From positions 273,324 to 337,323 of the forward strand of contig NZ_JAIRBM010000004.1 of assembly GCF_020089865.1 (NCBI RefSeq): DNA of 64,000 nucleotides, written 5' to 3'. This DNA is from Microvirga puerhi (GTDB lineage: Bacteria; Pseudomonadota; Alphaproteobacteria; Rhizobiales; Beijerinckiaceae). Each line of letters starts with the position of its first letter. The stretch's first letter is position 1. This document shows positions 9,325 to 18,069 of the stretch, in pieces. The notes under the pieces are model-generated. The model saw only the letters and a program-made list of their open reading frames with translations. It was not told the origin of the DNA and searched no databases. The position numbers and the translations under genes were made by a program.

Positions 9325-10677
9325 TCATTCCGCTGCTGTAGCGACGAGCGCCGGGCGCTTGGCGAAACCGGATGCCTCAAGCGCTTCCGGCATTGGTCCA
9401 CCGGTCGCCCAATCGAGAAGCTCGACCGTATGGACGATTGGGATGGCCGTGCCTTTCCCGATTTGGGTCATGCAGCCGATATTGCCGGTCGCAATGAGGT
9501 CCGGCTGCGTACGCTGGATATTGGCGACCTTTCGAGCCCGCAACTGGGCGGCGATTTCCGGCTGGAGCAGGTTGTAGGTGCCAGCGGATCCGCAGCAGAT
9601 ATGCCCTTCCGGCACGTCCTTCACCGTGAAGCCCGCCTGTTTCAGAAGGGTCTTGGGCTCTGTGCGGATCTGCTGTCCGTGCTGCATCGAGCAGGCGGAA
9701 TGATAAGCGACCACGAGATTTGTCTCGCGGGTTGGCGCCATGAGCTTCAGGTTCGTCACATATTCCGTAATGTCCTTGGCGATTCCGGAAACCCGTGCAG
9801 CCTTCTCCGCATAGTCCGGATCGTTCCGGAACATGAAGCCGTAATCCTTGATCGTCGTTCCGCAGCCGGACGCAGTGATGATGATCGCATCGAGCCCCTC
9901 TCCGTCCATCTCGGCGATCCAAGTATCGATATTGCGCTTGGCGAAGGCATGCCCCTCCTCCTCGCGTCCCATGTGGTGAACGAGCGCGCCGCAGCACCCC
10001 TCCCCCTTGGGCTGAATGACCTCGACGCCGTGCCGGTTGAGGAGCCGTACCGCAGCTTCATTGAAGCCGGGCTTTAAGACAGGCTGGGCACATCCGGCAA
10101 GGATCGCCACGCGGGCGCTCCGCTGTCCCTGCGGCTTGAAGACACCCGGTCCGTCAAAAGGCGAGCGGGCCGGAACATGCGCCGGGGCCAGATCGATCAT
10201 CGCCCGCAGACGGTGGCCGAACAGCGGAAGCGAGCCGATCAGACTCTGGAACGGCTTGGCAAGGAGCGCCACGCCGATCGCCATGCGGAAACGATGCGGA
10301 TAAGGCAGGATCGCCGCCAGGACCGAACGCAGAAGCCGGTCGTGCCAGGGCCGTGTATAGGTCGCCTCGATATAAGCGCGGGCGTGATCGACGAGATGCA
10401 TGTAATGCACGCCCGAGGGGCAGGTGGTCATGCAGGACAGGCACGACAGGCAGCGGTCGATGTGCTTCACCACCTCGGGCGTTGCGGGCTTTCCTCCCTC
10501 AAGCATGTCCTTGATGAGATAGATGCGTCCACGGGGCGAATCGAGCTCGTCGCCAAGAAGCAGATAGGTCGGACAGGTCGCGGTACAGAAGCCGCAATGG
10601 ACGCAAGTTCGAAGAATCTTCTCCGAACTCGCCATTGCCGGGTCTTTAAGCTGATCGGGTGTAAAATTGGTCTGCAT
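9325..10677 (-). CDS. glcF: Glycolate oxidase, iron-sulfur subunit GlcF
   Basis: A 450-residue cytoplasmic subunit. Two CxxCxxCxxxCP clusters for [4Fe-4S] centres are visible in the first ~100 residues (CVHCGFCTATCP and CLSCLSCMTTCP), followed by two CCG domains (GCAQ...GEGCCGALVHH and HSACSMQHGQ...CCGSAGTYN). With GlcD and GlcE it passes electrons from glycolate or a similar 2-hydroxyacid to the respiratory chain. It is the last gene of the minus-strand glcD-glcE-DUF2585-glcF unit, starting 9 bases after the DUF2585 stop. Confidence 0.93.
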   Translation of the reverse strand: MQTNFTPDQLKDPAMASSEKILRTCVHCGFCTATCPTYLLLGDELDSPRGRIYLIKDMLEGGKPATPEVVKHIDRCLSCLSCMTTCPSGVHYMHLVDHARAYIEATYTRPWHDRLLRSVLAAILPYPHRFRMAIGVALLAKPFQSLIGSLPLFGHRLRAMIDLAPAHVPARSPFDGPGVFKPQGQRSARVAILAGCAQPVLKPGFNEAAVRLLNRHGVEVIQPKGEGCCGALVHHMGREEEGHAFAKRNIDTWIAEMDGEGLDAIIITASGCGTTIKDYGFMFRNDPDYAEKAARVSGIAKDITEYVTNLKLMAPTRETNLVVAYHSACSMQHGQQIRTEPKTLLKQAGFTVKDVPEGHICCGSAGTYNLLQPEIAAQLRARKVANIQRTQPDLIATGNIGCMTQIGKGTAIPIVHTVELLDWATGGPMPEALEASGFAKRPALVATAAE

Positions 10678-10686
10678 AGGTTCAAC

Positions 10687-11304
10687 TCAACTGCCCGCCT
10701 GCCATTGGTTAATGGCCTCGATGGGATAGATCAGCATGATGATATTGAGGGTGAGATTGTCGCGAATCCAGTAGCCGACAATCACTTCCATGAGAATCGC
10801 CACAGTCACGGTCAGCCATACGGGCCAGATTCTGGCCAGCCAAAACCCCATCGACATCATCAGGATGTCGGATACGGAATTGATGACGCTGTCGCCGTAG
10901 TAATCCAAGGCAATGTTGGTCGCGCGATAGCGTTCGATGACCATGTTGGTGTTCTCGAGGATCTCCCAGGCGCACTCAAGCCCGAGAGCGATGAGGAAAG
11001 CGACACCGAGAGGAAGCGGCTTGCCGCGCACGATACCGATAAGCCATGCGCCCATGTAGAATAGGAAGCCGTGAATGACGTGCGAGAAGGAATACCAGTC
11101 GGTCAAGTGCTGGGAATTGCCCGAATCCATCACGGTTCCGTGCCACAGCTCGACGGTGCCGCATTTGCAAATGGGCGTACGCCCCATGGCGAGCAGGATC
11201 GCAGCCGTAGCAGCAACGAGCACAAGGCCAAGAGCCGCATAGATCCAAACCTGCCTGGAATCCTGGAGGACCTTTCGCGACGTAAGGACGGCACTGTCCG
11301 TCAT
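10687..11304 (-). CDS. DUF2585 (UPF0314) membrane protein
   Basis: A ~205-residue integral membrane protein with about five hydrophobic segments and the conserved DUF2585 features: [38 protein letters not shown] and [10 protein letters not shown]. The family is largely alphaproteobacterial and uncharacterised; the His/Glu residues in membrane segments suggest an enzyme or metal site (inference). The ATG at 11304 begins one base after the glcE stop; an ATG at 11319 overlapping glcE is possible. Its position inside the glc operon implies co-expression. Confidence 0.88.
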   Translation of the reverse strand: MTDSAVLTSRKVLQDSRQVWIYAALGLVLVAATAAILLAMGRTPICKCGTVELWHGTVMDSGNSQHLTDWYSFSHVIHGFLFYMGAWLIGIVRGKPLPLGVAFLIALGLECAWEILENTNMVIERYRATNIALDYYGDSVINSVSDILMMSMGFWLARIWPVWLTVTVAILMEVIVGYWIRDNLTLNIIMLIYPIEAINQWQAGS

Positions 11305-11305
11305 G

Positions 11306-12490
11306 TCAGATTCCCGCATACATGCGGCCTGGATTGAGGATGCCGACCGGATCGAACGACGCCTTGATGCTGCGCGTGAGCGCCATCACCGCCTCCGTCT
11401 GCGGCTCGAACACGTCGACACGGGAGCGCTCAGAATCTGGCGCGCTCACAAGGGTCGCATGGCCGCCGAGCGCTCTCGTCGCCTCGCGGATCACGGATGC
11501 GCCGAGATCGCCGTCGAGCGGCGACGCAATCCAGACGAGGCCACCACCCCAATCATAGAACCACTGCGCGTCGATTGCCGCAGCGATCCGTGCCGTGAGG
11601 ATCGGCCCGTTCGTCGGCGCAGTCGAGACCCGCCAGATCGCGCGCTCTCCGCGCTCCGGCAGAACGGTGGCGTCGCGGACGGATTGCCAAACCGCGTCGG
11701 CCCCACGTCCCTCAAGAATGTCGGCTGGCCCGAACCGCTTGAGGAGGCGGCGCAACTCGTTGAGACGGTAATCCACCGAAACGGAGAAACCTTCGAGGCG
11801 GATCAGCGTCCGGGCCCCGAGGCGATCCGGTGCCGGGAGATGCGCTGCCCCGGTCACGTCGAAAGGTGAGCCCAGCGCCGCCGCCAAGGCCTCGATGGCC
11901 ACGCCGTCATCGAGGCCCCGGATCAGCAGGGTGGACGTACGCTCGGGCCTCGGCAGAACCTTGAACGTCACTTCGGTCAGGAAGCCAAGGGTGCCCCAGG
12001 ATCCGGCCATGAGCTTGACGAGATCGAGCCCGGTCACGTTCTTCATGACCCGCCCGCCGGATTTCACCATCTCGCCGCGCCCATTGACGAAACGCACGCC
12101 GATCAAGCTGTCGCGCGCGGCGCCCACCATGATCCGGCGTGGACCGGAAATGTTCATGGCCGCCACGGCCCCAATGGTCGGCTCTCCCGTCGTCCCGAGC
12201 AGCGGACGATAGTCCATCGGCTCGAAAGACAACTGCTGGCCTTTCTCGGCCAATGTCGTCACGACCTCCGACAGGGGCGTGCCGCTGCGTGCAGCGATCA
12301 CCATTTCAGCGGGCTCGTAGAGAGTGATGCCGCTCAAGGCGGCCGAGGTCACAGACGCATCCGTCTGATTCGGGCGCCCCATCGCGGCCTTGCTGCCGCT
12401 GCCTGCAAGGTTCAGCAGAGTGCCCTTCGCAGCCGCGTCTGAAACGATCGTCGCGACATCCTGCTCGTCGCGCGGAATGAACGTGTTCAC
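11306..12490 (-). CDS. glcE: Glycolate oxidase, FAD-binding subunit GlcE
   Basis: A 394-residue protein of the FAD-linked oxidase (PCMH) fold, shorter than GlcD as usual. The flavin-binding part is seen at [15 protein letters not shown] and [17 protein letters not shown], followed by the [20 protein letters not shown] motif and the C-terminal NPGRMYAG. The start is the GTG at 12490: it overlaps the glcD stop as GTGA and follows GAAAGG, implying translational coupling. A longer frame to 12541 inside glcD was rejected. It acts with GlcD and GlcF. Confidence 0.92.
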   Translation of the reverse strand: MNTFIPRDEQDVATIVSDAAAKGTLLNLAGSGSKAAMGRPNQTDASVTSAALSGITLYEPAEMVIAARSGTPLSEVVTTLAEKGQQLSFEPMDYRPLLGTTGEPTIGAVAAMNISGPRRIMVGAARDSLIGVRFVNGRGEMVKSGGRVMKNVTGLDLVKLMAGSWGTLGFLTEVTFKVLPRPERTSTLLIRGLDDGVAIEALAAALGSPFDVTGAAHLPAPDRLGARTLIRLEGFSVSVDYRLNELRRLLKRFGPADILEGRGADAVWQSVRDATVLPERGERAIWRVSTAPTNGPILTARIAAAIDAQWFYDWGGGLVWIASPLDGDLGASVIREATRALGGHATLVSAPDSERSRVDVFEPQTEAVMALTRSIKASFDPVGILNPGRMYAGI

Positions 12491-13920
12491 GCAGCGAACC
12501 TTTCTTCGAGAGGAAAGACCTTGGCAGGATTGAGCAGCCAACCAGGATCGAACACGCCGCGGACCCGCATCTGCTGCTCGAGATCGACGCGGTTGAATTG
12601 ATAGGTCATCAGATCCCGCTTCTCGATACCGACCCCATGTTCACCGGTCAGGCAGCCTCCGACTTCGACGCAGAGTTTGAGGATATCCTCGCCGGCGGCC
12701 TCCGCCTTCTCCATCTCGCCCGGCTTGTTCGTGTCGAACATGACGAGAGGATGGAGATTGCCGTCGCCGGCATGGAATACGTTGGCGACGCCGAGCCCAT
12801 AGGATTTCGCGATCTCATCGATGCGCTTGAGTACGTGAGGCAGCTGCCCTGTCGGAATGGTGCCGTCCATGCAGATATAGTCCGCCACGCGTCCGGTCGC
12901 GCCGAAGGCGGATTTCCGCCCCTTCCAGATCGCTGCGCTCTCGGCCTCCGATTGCGACACCTTCGCGGTCTTCGGGCGGAAGGGCTCGGCAATCGCCACG
13001 ATGCGCCGGAGCATATCGTCGATCTCGGCGTCGGAGCCTTCCACCTCGACGATCAGCATCGCCTCGACGTCGAGCGGATAGCCGGCATGAGCGAAAGCTT
13101 CGCAGATCTGAATTGCAGGGCGGTCCATGTACTCGAGCGCGACCGGAATGATGCCCGCCGCAATGATCGCCGCAACGCAGGCTCCCGCATCCTCGACGCG
13201 CTCGAAGCCGAGCAATGCGGGGCGGGCCCCCTCTGCGGCACGAAGGATACGCACGGTTGCCTCGGTCACGACGCCGAGCTGCCCTTCCGAACCGGTGATA
13301 AGGCCGAGAAGATCGTAACCGCCGCTGTCCAGATAGTCGCCGCCAATCTCCACGACAGTGCCGTCGAGAAGCACCATGGTGACGCCCAGAAGATTATTGG
13401 TGGTTACACCGTACTTCAGACAATGAGCGCCGCCGGAGTTCATGGCGATGTTGCCCGCAATGGTGCAGGCGAGCTGGCTCGACGGATCGGGCGCATAGAA
13501 GAAGCCTTCATGAGCCACTGCCTGGCTGATTCCGAGGTTGGTGATGCCGGACTGCACACGGGCGGTGCGATTCTTGAAATCGACGTCGAGTACGCGGTTC
13601 ATCTTGGCGACGCCGAGGACGATTGCATCGGCCTGTGGAATCGCACCGCCGGAAAGCGATGTGCCAGCCCCCCGTGGCACGACCTTCACCCGATGGTCGC
13701 GGCAAAAGCGCAGGACAGCTGCAACCTCCTCCGTGGAAGATGGCAGGACGACGGCGAGCGGCAGCTGGCGATAGGCCGTGAGACCGTCGGTCTCGAAGGC
13801 GCGGCGCTCATCCTCCGAGACGATCAGGGCCTCGGGGGCGACGAGGCGGCCGAGACCGGCGAGGATCTCGCTCCGCCGCGACAGGACGGCCTCGTCAGGC
13901 GTGGGGAATGCGATCGACAT
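12487..13920 (-). CDS. glcD: Glycolate oxidase, FAD subunit GlcD
   Basis: A 477-residue flavoprotein of the FAD-linked oxidase family. The FAD-binding motif VVPRGAGTSLSGGAIP and CTIAGNIAMNSGGAHCLKYG are clear, followed by GLITGSEGQLGVVTEAT and the C-terminal FAD-oxidase domain with NVFHAGDGNLHP, GEHGVGIEKR and WLLNPAKVFP. It oxidises glycolate (possibly also D-lactate) to the 2-oxoacid. It is the first gene of the operon, with GGGAGAGCC before the ATG; the divergent cytochrome c gene shares its ~160-bp promoter region. Confidence 0.94.
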   Translation of the reverse strand: MSIAFPTPDEAVLSRRSEILAGLGRLVAPEALIVSEDERRAFETDGLTAYRQLPLAVVLPSSTEEVAAVLRFCRDHRVKVVPRGAGTSLSGGAIPQADAIVLGVAKMNRVLDVDFKNRTARVQSGITNLGISQAVAHEGFFYAPDPSSQLACTIAGNIAMNSGGAHCLKYGVTTNNLLGVTMVLLDGTVVEIGGDYLDSGGYDLLGLITGSEGQLGVVTEATVRILRAAEGARPALLGFERVEDAGACVAAIIAAGIIPVALEYMDRPAIQICEAFAHAGYPLDVEAMLIVEVEGSDAEIDDMLRRIVAIAEPFRPKTAKVSQSEAESAAIWKGRKSAFGATGRVADYICMDGTIPTGQLPHVLKRIDEIAKSYGLGVANVFHAGDGNLHPLVMFDTNKPGEMEKAEAAGEDILKLCVEVGGCLTGEHGVGIEKRDLMTYQFNRVDLEQQMRVRGVFDPGWLLNPAKVFPLEERFAA

Positions 13921-14081
13921 GGCGGCTCTCCCTGGCGTTCAAGAGGCGGCGTGGGCTCCATGGCATGGGCTGCGCCGGGCGCATGCGGTTCTGCCTGGAA
14001 TGGTAGCTGCCCTTCGGCAATTTTTCCAATAATGTGGAACCTCTCTAAAATGGCTCCGCCATGTACGCAAAGGAGTTTTTG

Positions 14082-14501
14082 ATGCGCCTGCTGTCCCTGA
14101 CCGCTGCCTTCCTCCTCGGATCCGTCCTCGGAGCCGCCCCTACCCTCGCCCAGGAAGCCGCGGCAAAAACCGGAGACCCGGCAGCCGGCGAGAAGATTTT
14201 TGCCCAGTGCAAGGCCTGCCATCAGATCGGGGAAGGCGCCAAGAATGCCGTTGGCCCGGTGTTGAACGGCATCATCGGCCGGCACTCCGGAACCTACGAA
14301 GGTTATAACTACTCTGCCGCCAACAAGAATTCCGGCATCACCTGGGACGAAACTACCTTTAGGGAATACATCAAGGATCCCAAGGCCAAGATTCCCGGCA
14401 CCAAGATGATCTTCGCCGGCGTCAAGGACGACAAGCGAATCGATGATCTCCTAGCCTATCTCAAGCAGTTCGACGCGAGCGGCAAGAAGGTTACGCAATG
14501 A
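14082..14501 (+). CDS. Class I cytochrome c
   Basis: A 139-residue periplasmic protein. It has a signal peptide (about residues 1-24, ending LAQA-like PTLAQ), a single haem motif CKACH near residue 43, the GPVLNGIIGRHSGTYEGYNYS segment, and an axial methionine in GTKMIFAG. This is the mitochondrial-like cytochrome c2/c550 pattern. The ATG at 14082 is chosen because AAAGGAG lies 7 bases before it. It overlaps the LutA-like gene by ATGA and faces glcDEF, so it may take electrons from hydroxyacid oxidation, though that is inference. Confidence 0.92.
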   Translation: MRLLSLTAAFLLGSVLGAAPTLAQEAAAKTGDPAAGEKIFAQCKACHQIGEGAKNAVGPVLNGIIGRHSGTYEGYNYSAANKNSGITWDETTFREYIKDPKAKIPGTKMIFAGVKDDKRIDDLLAYLKQFDASGKKVTQ

Positions 14502-15289
14502 GCGGGACTGCCGTTTCCGGCAAGGGCCCAAGAAAGCCTCGTGTCAGTCTGTTCGTGACGTGCCTGGTCGATCTAATGCGGCCGTCCGTGGGATTCGCGG
14601 CTGTCAAGCTCCTCGAGGACGCAGGCTGTGTTGTCGATGTTCCGGTTCAGACGTGCTGCGGCCAGCCCGCCTTCAACTCCGGCGATCGCGGCACCGCTCG
14701 CGACCTCGCCGAGCAGGTGATCACGGCCTTTCGTGGGTACGACTACGTCGTGGCGCCCTCCGGCTCCTGCGCCGGCACGATCAAGGTGCATTATCCTGAA
14801 ATCTTCGCCGACGACCCGAACTGGCTTCCGAAAGCCAATGAACTCGCCGCTCGCACCTATGAACTCACGAGCTTCCTCGTCGACGTGATGGGGGTGGCCT
14901 CGGTGGACGCGCGCTACGACGGCGCCGTTACCTATCACGATTCCTGCTCGGGCCTGCGCGAGCTCAAAGTGAAGGCCCAGCCACGCAAACTCCTTGCAAC
15001 GGTGGACGGCCTGACCCTGGTCGAAATGACGGACAGTGACGTTTGTTGCGGCTTCGGCGGCACCTTTGCGGTCAAATACAGCGACATCTCTGGCGCCATT
15101 GTGGACGCGAAGGTCAAAAACATCGACGCGACCCATGCTCCGACCCTGCTCGCCGGGGATCTCGGATGCTTAATGAACATGGCGGGCAAGCTGTCCCGCG
15201 ACGGCAGGCCGGTTGCCGTGCGCCACGTTGCGGAGGTTCTGGCCGGCATGACCGACGAGCCGCCGATCGGCGAAACGAAGGAAGACTGA
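14498..15289 (+). CDS. lutA: LutA-like (Fe-S)-binding CCG-domain protein
   Basis: A 263-residue protein with two cysteine-rich CCG domains: CLVDLMRPSVGFAAV...VQTCCGQPAFNSGD and YHDSCSGLRELKV...VCCGFGGTFAVKY. This is the LutA/YkgE pattern, the small subunit of the L-lactate utilisation LutABC complex, which oxidises lactate to pyruvate. It is coupled to the cytochrome c gene by an ATGA overlap. Its partners lutB and lutC are not adjacent but lie at 24969-27076, an unusual split. The tail is short and acidic. Confidence 0.88.
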   Translation: MSGTAVSGKGPRKPRVSLFVTCLVDLMRPSVGFAAVKLLEDAGCVVDVPVQTCCGQPAFNSGDRGTARDLAEQVITAFRGYDYVVAPSGSCAGTIKVHYPEIFADDPNWLPKANELAARTYELTSFLVDVMGVASVDARYDGAVTYHDSCSGLRELKVKAQPRKLLATVDGLTLVEMTDSDVCCGFGGTFAVKYSDISGAIVDAKVKNIDATHAPTLLAGDLGCLMNMAGKLSRDGRPVAVRHVAEVLAGMTDEPPIGETKED

Positions 15290-15334
15290 TTCTCTCCTCG
15301 ATCCGGAAAGAGGTCCTTCTGAACCGGAGGGGCC

Positions 15335-16330
15335 TTATGCGACCTTTACCTCTCGCTCTTCCGCCGCGAGGCGCTTCCCGCTCCTGGCGAACCGGCGGGC
15401 GAGCACAGCGCACGCCATGAGCTGGATCTGGTGAAAGATCATGAGCGGCAGCACGATGGCGCCGACATCTTGACCGGCGAAGATCACATTGGCCATGGGA
15501 GCGCCGGAAGCCAGGCTCTTCTTGGAGCCACAGAAGGTGATCGTGATCCGGTCCTCGCGCTTGAAGCCGAACCAGCCGCTGACGAAGAACGTGAAACACA
15601 GAACTGCGACCAGCAGCGCGATGTCGACGACCACCACGGCGATGAGATCCGTCGATGAAAGCTTGTGCCAGATTCCACCAATCACCGCCTCGCTGAAGGC
15701 GCCATAGACAACCATGAGAATGGAGCCCCGATCGACGATCTGAGTCAGTGTCTTATGGCGTCCAAGCCAGCGGCCGAGAAACGGTTGAACCAACTGCCCG
15801 AGGACGAATGGGGCCAGAAGCTGAAGCAGAATGCCTTCCAGCGCGTCGATGGAGAAACCTCCGCCGCCCTGGGTGTGAAAAAGAAGTCCGACCAGCAGCG
15901 GCGTCAGGAACATGCCCAGGATGTTCGAGGCCGAAGCGGAACAGATCGCTGCGGGGACATTGCCTTCTGCGATTGACGTGAAGGCGATTGACGACTGGAC
16001 CGTGGATGGAAGGACACAGAGAAAAAGAACACCGGTGGCAAGAGCAGGCGCCATCAGGTTCGGCAGCGCAAGGATTACCAAGCCCAGTAGTGGAAAGATC
16101 ACGAAGGTGGTGGCCAGCACGAAAAGATGTAGCCGCCAATGGATCATGCCAGCGATCACAACGTCGCGGGACAGCCGTGCTCCGTGAAGAAAGAAGAGAA
16201 GCGCGACCGCCAGTTTGGTCGTGGTCGAAAACAGCTCTGCAGGCGTGCCGCTGATCGGGAGGATCGATGCAATCACGACCATGCCGAAGATGGCAATCGT
16301 GTACCATTCTCGTTTGATGATGGCTGTCAT
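15335..16330 (-). CDS. SBF-type (bile acid:Na+ symporter superfamily) transporter
   Basis: A 331-residue protein of about ten membrane helices of the SBF-like CPA transporter family (YfeH-type). Recognisable segments are FFLHGARLSRDVVIAG, LPSTVQSSIAFTSIAEGN with ASNILGMFLTPLLVG, and FCGSKKSLASGAPMANVIF with a C-terminal PLMIFHQIQL. The substrate is unknown for this bacterial branch. It is convergent with the lutA-like gene, from which it is 45 bases away. Confidence 0.87.
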   Translation of the reverse strand: MTAIIKREWYTIAIFGMVVIASILPISGTPAELFSTTTKLAVALLFFLHGARLSRDVVIAGMIHWRLHLFVLATTFVIFPLLGLVILALPNLMAPALATGVLFLCVLPSTVQSSIAFTSIAEGNVPAAICSASASNILGMFLTPLLVGLLFHTQGGGGFSIDALEGILLQLLAPFVLGQLVQPFLGRWLGRHKTLTQIVDRGSILMVVYGAFSEAVIGGIWHKLSSTDLIAVVVVDIALLVAVLCFTFFVSGWFGFKREDRITITFCGSKKSLASGAPMANVIFAGQDVGAIVLPLMIFHQIQLMACAVLARRFARSGKRLAAEEREVKVA

Positions 16331-16390
16331 GGATACCGTTGCATTTGCGGGAAGGCGGAGCAGTGTTGTATCTCCGACCGCCCGATGTCA

Positions 16391-16424
16391 TTTAAAAAAC
16401 GAACGCCCGCCATGATGCGGGCGC
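16391..16424 (-). terminator. Rho-independent terminator of the DUF1127 gene
   Basis: On the minus strand a 7-bp GC stem (CGCCCGC / GCGGGCG) with a 6-base loop is followed by TTCGTTTTTT, 26 bases after the stop at 16450. Confidence 0.85.
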
Positions 16425-16449
16425 CCCCTTCAGGTCTGGCCCTGATCGC

Positions 16450-16605
16450 CTAAGCGGAAACCGCCTCGCGCGCCACGCGAGGAATATCGAAGCGAGCGAT
16501 GCCCAGATCGGCAAGCTCCCGATCGGAGAGCTGAGCCAGCTCCCGCACGGTCTTCCGGTAGAGTTGATACGCACGAATTTTCGACAGAATATATGAAACG
16601 AACAT
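16450..16605 (-). CDS. DUF1127 small protein
   Basis: A 51-residue basic protein with the DUF1127 pattern: an amphipathic first half (MFVSYILSKIRAYQLYRKTV) and the signature RELAQLSDRELADLGIARFD, ending IPRVAREAVSA. Small DUF1127 proteins of alphaproteobacteria have been linked to RNA turnover and to phosphate and carbon metabolism. The ATG at 16605 is preferred over a TTG at 16659. A TGCA-A-TGCA palindrome lies 50 bases upstream (see separate entry), and a strong terminator follows. Confidence 0.85.
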   Translation of the reverse strand: MFVSYILSKIRAYQLYRKTVRELAQLSDRELADLGIARFDIPRVAREAVSA

Positions 16606-16654
16606 AGAAAGCCCCAGCAGCCTCGTGTCGTCCCGACCGGCGACCCCCTCTTGC

Positions 16655-16663
16655 TGCAATGCA
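16655..16663. promoter_or_regulatory. TGCA-A-TGCA palindrome upstream of the DUF1127 gene
   Basis: The sequence TGCAATGCA lies 50 bases upstream of the DUF1127 start. It has the same TGCA-N-TGCA core as the two sites in front of the first phasin gene, so it could be a PhaR operator. About one chance copy of this core is expected in a window of this size. Confidence 0.3.
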
Positions 16664-16860
16664 ACATATAAGGAGAGTGGCGCCTCATGAGGAGCGGTAA
16701 CCGCAGAAGGCAGTTATGCTCCGGCAGCATAGCGTCTCGCGAGAGCGGCGCATCGATTGCCTTCTCCTAACGGCGGAACCTGCTTCGCAGCCACGTTGTT
16801 CATGCTTCTGACGGGGACCTGATATTCAATGCGAAGGGCCGTCCCGTCCGGGAGGACGTC

Positions 16861-18069
16861 GTGGTCAGGCGCATCATCGTTCTCGCCCTCATCGGCTTGG
16901 CCTTGGCGGCGGGCGCGTATTTCCTCGTAATTCGCAGAGGCGAACGGCCAAGCCCGGCCCAAACGGCATCCGGTGCACCACCGCCCGAGGTTGGTGTCGT
17001 GGTTGCCCAGCCGGCCGAGGTGCCGTTCCCGGTGGAGTTCGCCGGCCGCATTGCAAGCGTTCGCGAAGTTGAGGTCCGGTCGCGAGTGAGTGGCCTTCTG
17101 CTCAAGCGCGACTATGAGGAGGGAACCCTGGTCAAACAGGATCAGGTCCTTTTCCAGATCGATCCTGCAACCTACCAGGTCGCACAGAGCCGCTCGGAGG
17201 CACAGCTCGCCCAAGCCCAGGCCGCCCTCCGCCAAGCCGACGACAACTTCGCACGCATAGAGGAACTCTCGCGCCGCCAGGTGGCGGCGGAACGCCAGCT
17301 CGAGGAAGCCCGCGGTCAGCGCGACCAGGCCAGGGCCAGCGTCCAACTGGCGGAGGCTGAGCTTCAGGGCGCAAAACTCAATCTCAGCTATACGACGATC
17401 ATGGCGCCGATTGCCGGTGTCACGGCGCTTCAGTCGCCGCCTGTCGGCACGCTCGTCCAGGCGCAGCAGACCCTCCTGACGACGATTACGCCCCTCGATC
17501 CGGCCTATGTGAACTTCTCGTTCTCGGACGAGGAGGCGCAGGCCTTCCGCGAACTGAACGCGCGACGCGAGAAGCCCATTTCCGAGAGAGATCTCGTGCT
17601 CAAGCTCCAATACGCTCCGGGGACGACCTATCCGCAGGACGGCCGGGTCGACATGGCCGCTCAGCGCGTCGACCCGCAGACGGGTACGATCCAAGCCCGC
17701 GGCGTCTTTCCTAATCCGGATGGCGTTCTGCTCCCGGGCCTGTTCGTGCGCATTCGCGTACTCGGGATCACTCTTCCCGATGCGATTGTGATCCCCCAGG
17801 AGGCCGTCAGCCAGGGACCGCAGGGACCAACTGTCTATGTCATCGGCGAAAAGGATGTTGCACAGGTCAGACCGATACGGCTTGGGCCGGCGGTTGCCGG
17901 CGGCTGGGTAGTGCGCGAAGGTCTGAGGAGCGGCGACCGGGTCATCGTCGACGGCGTGATCCGGGTTCGCCCCGGCGCTGTCGTCAAACCCGTACCGATG
18001 AAGACGAATCCACAGGAAGCGCAGACCCAGGACAATTCGGGGCAGCCGGCGCCGGGAGCCCGGCCATGA
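16861..18069 (+). CDS. RND efflux periplasmic adaptor (membrane fusion) protein
   Basis: A 402-residue AcrA/MexA-type adaptor. A membrane anchor or signal helix lies at residues 5-24, then a lipoyl half ([22 protein letters not shown]), an alpha-helical hairpin (about residues 100-165), the second lipoyl half ([13 protein letters not shown]) and beta-barrel and membrane-proximal domains. It joins the inner-membrane pump to an outer-membrane channel. The start is a GTG with GGGAGG 6 bases upstream. The stop overlaps the permease start (ATGA). No outer-membrane channel gene or local regulator is present. Confidence 0.93.
   Translation: MVRRIIVLALIGLALAAGAYFLVIRRGERPSPAQTASGAPPPEVGVVVAQPAEVPFPVEFAGRIASVREVEVRSRVSGLLLKRDYEEGTLVKQDQVLFQIDPATYQVAQSRSEAQLAQAQAALRQADDNFARIEELSRRQVAAERQLEEARGQRDQARASVQLAEAELQGAKLNLSYTTIMAPIAGVTALQSPPVGTLVQAQQTLLTTITPLDPAYVNFSFSDEEAQAFRELNARREKPISERDLVLKLQYAPGTTYPQDGRVDMAAQRVDPQTGTIQARGVFPNPDGVLLPGLFVRIRVLGITLPDAIVIPQEAVSQGPQGPTVYVIGEKDVAQVRPIRLGPAVAGGWVVREGLRSGDRVIVDGVIRVRPGAVVKPVPMKTNPQEAQTQDNSGQPAPGARP

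Noticed and set aside
12598..14082. 494-codon plus-strand open frame
   Set aside because: It lies antisense across glcD, whose protein motifs are unmistakable; the composition (His, Asp, Arg-rich) is typical of an antisense shadow.
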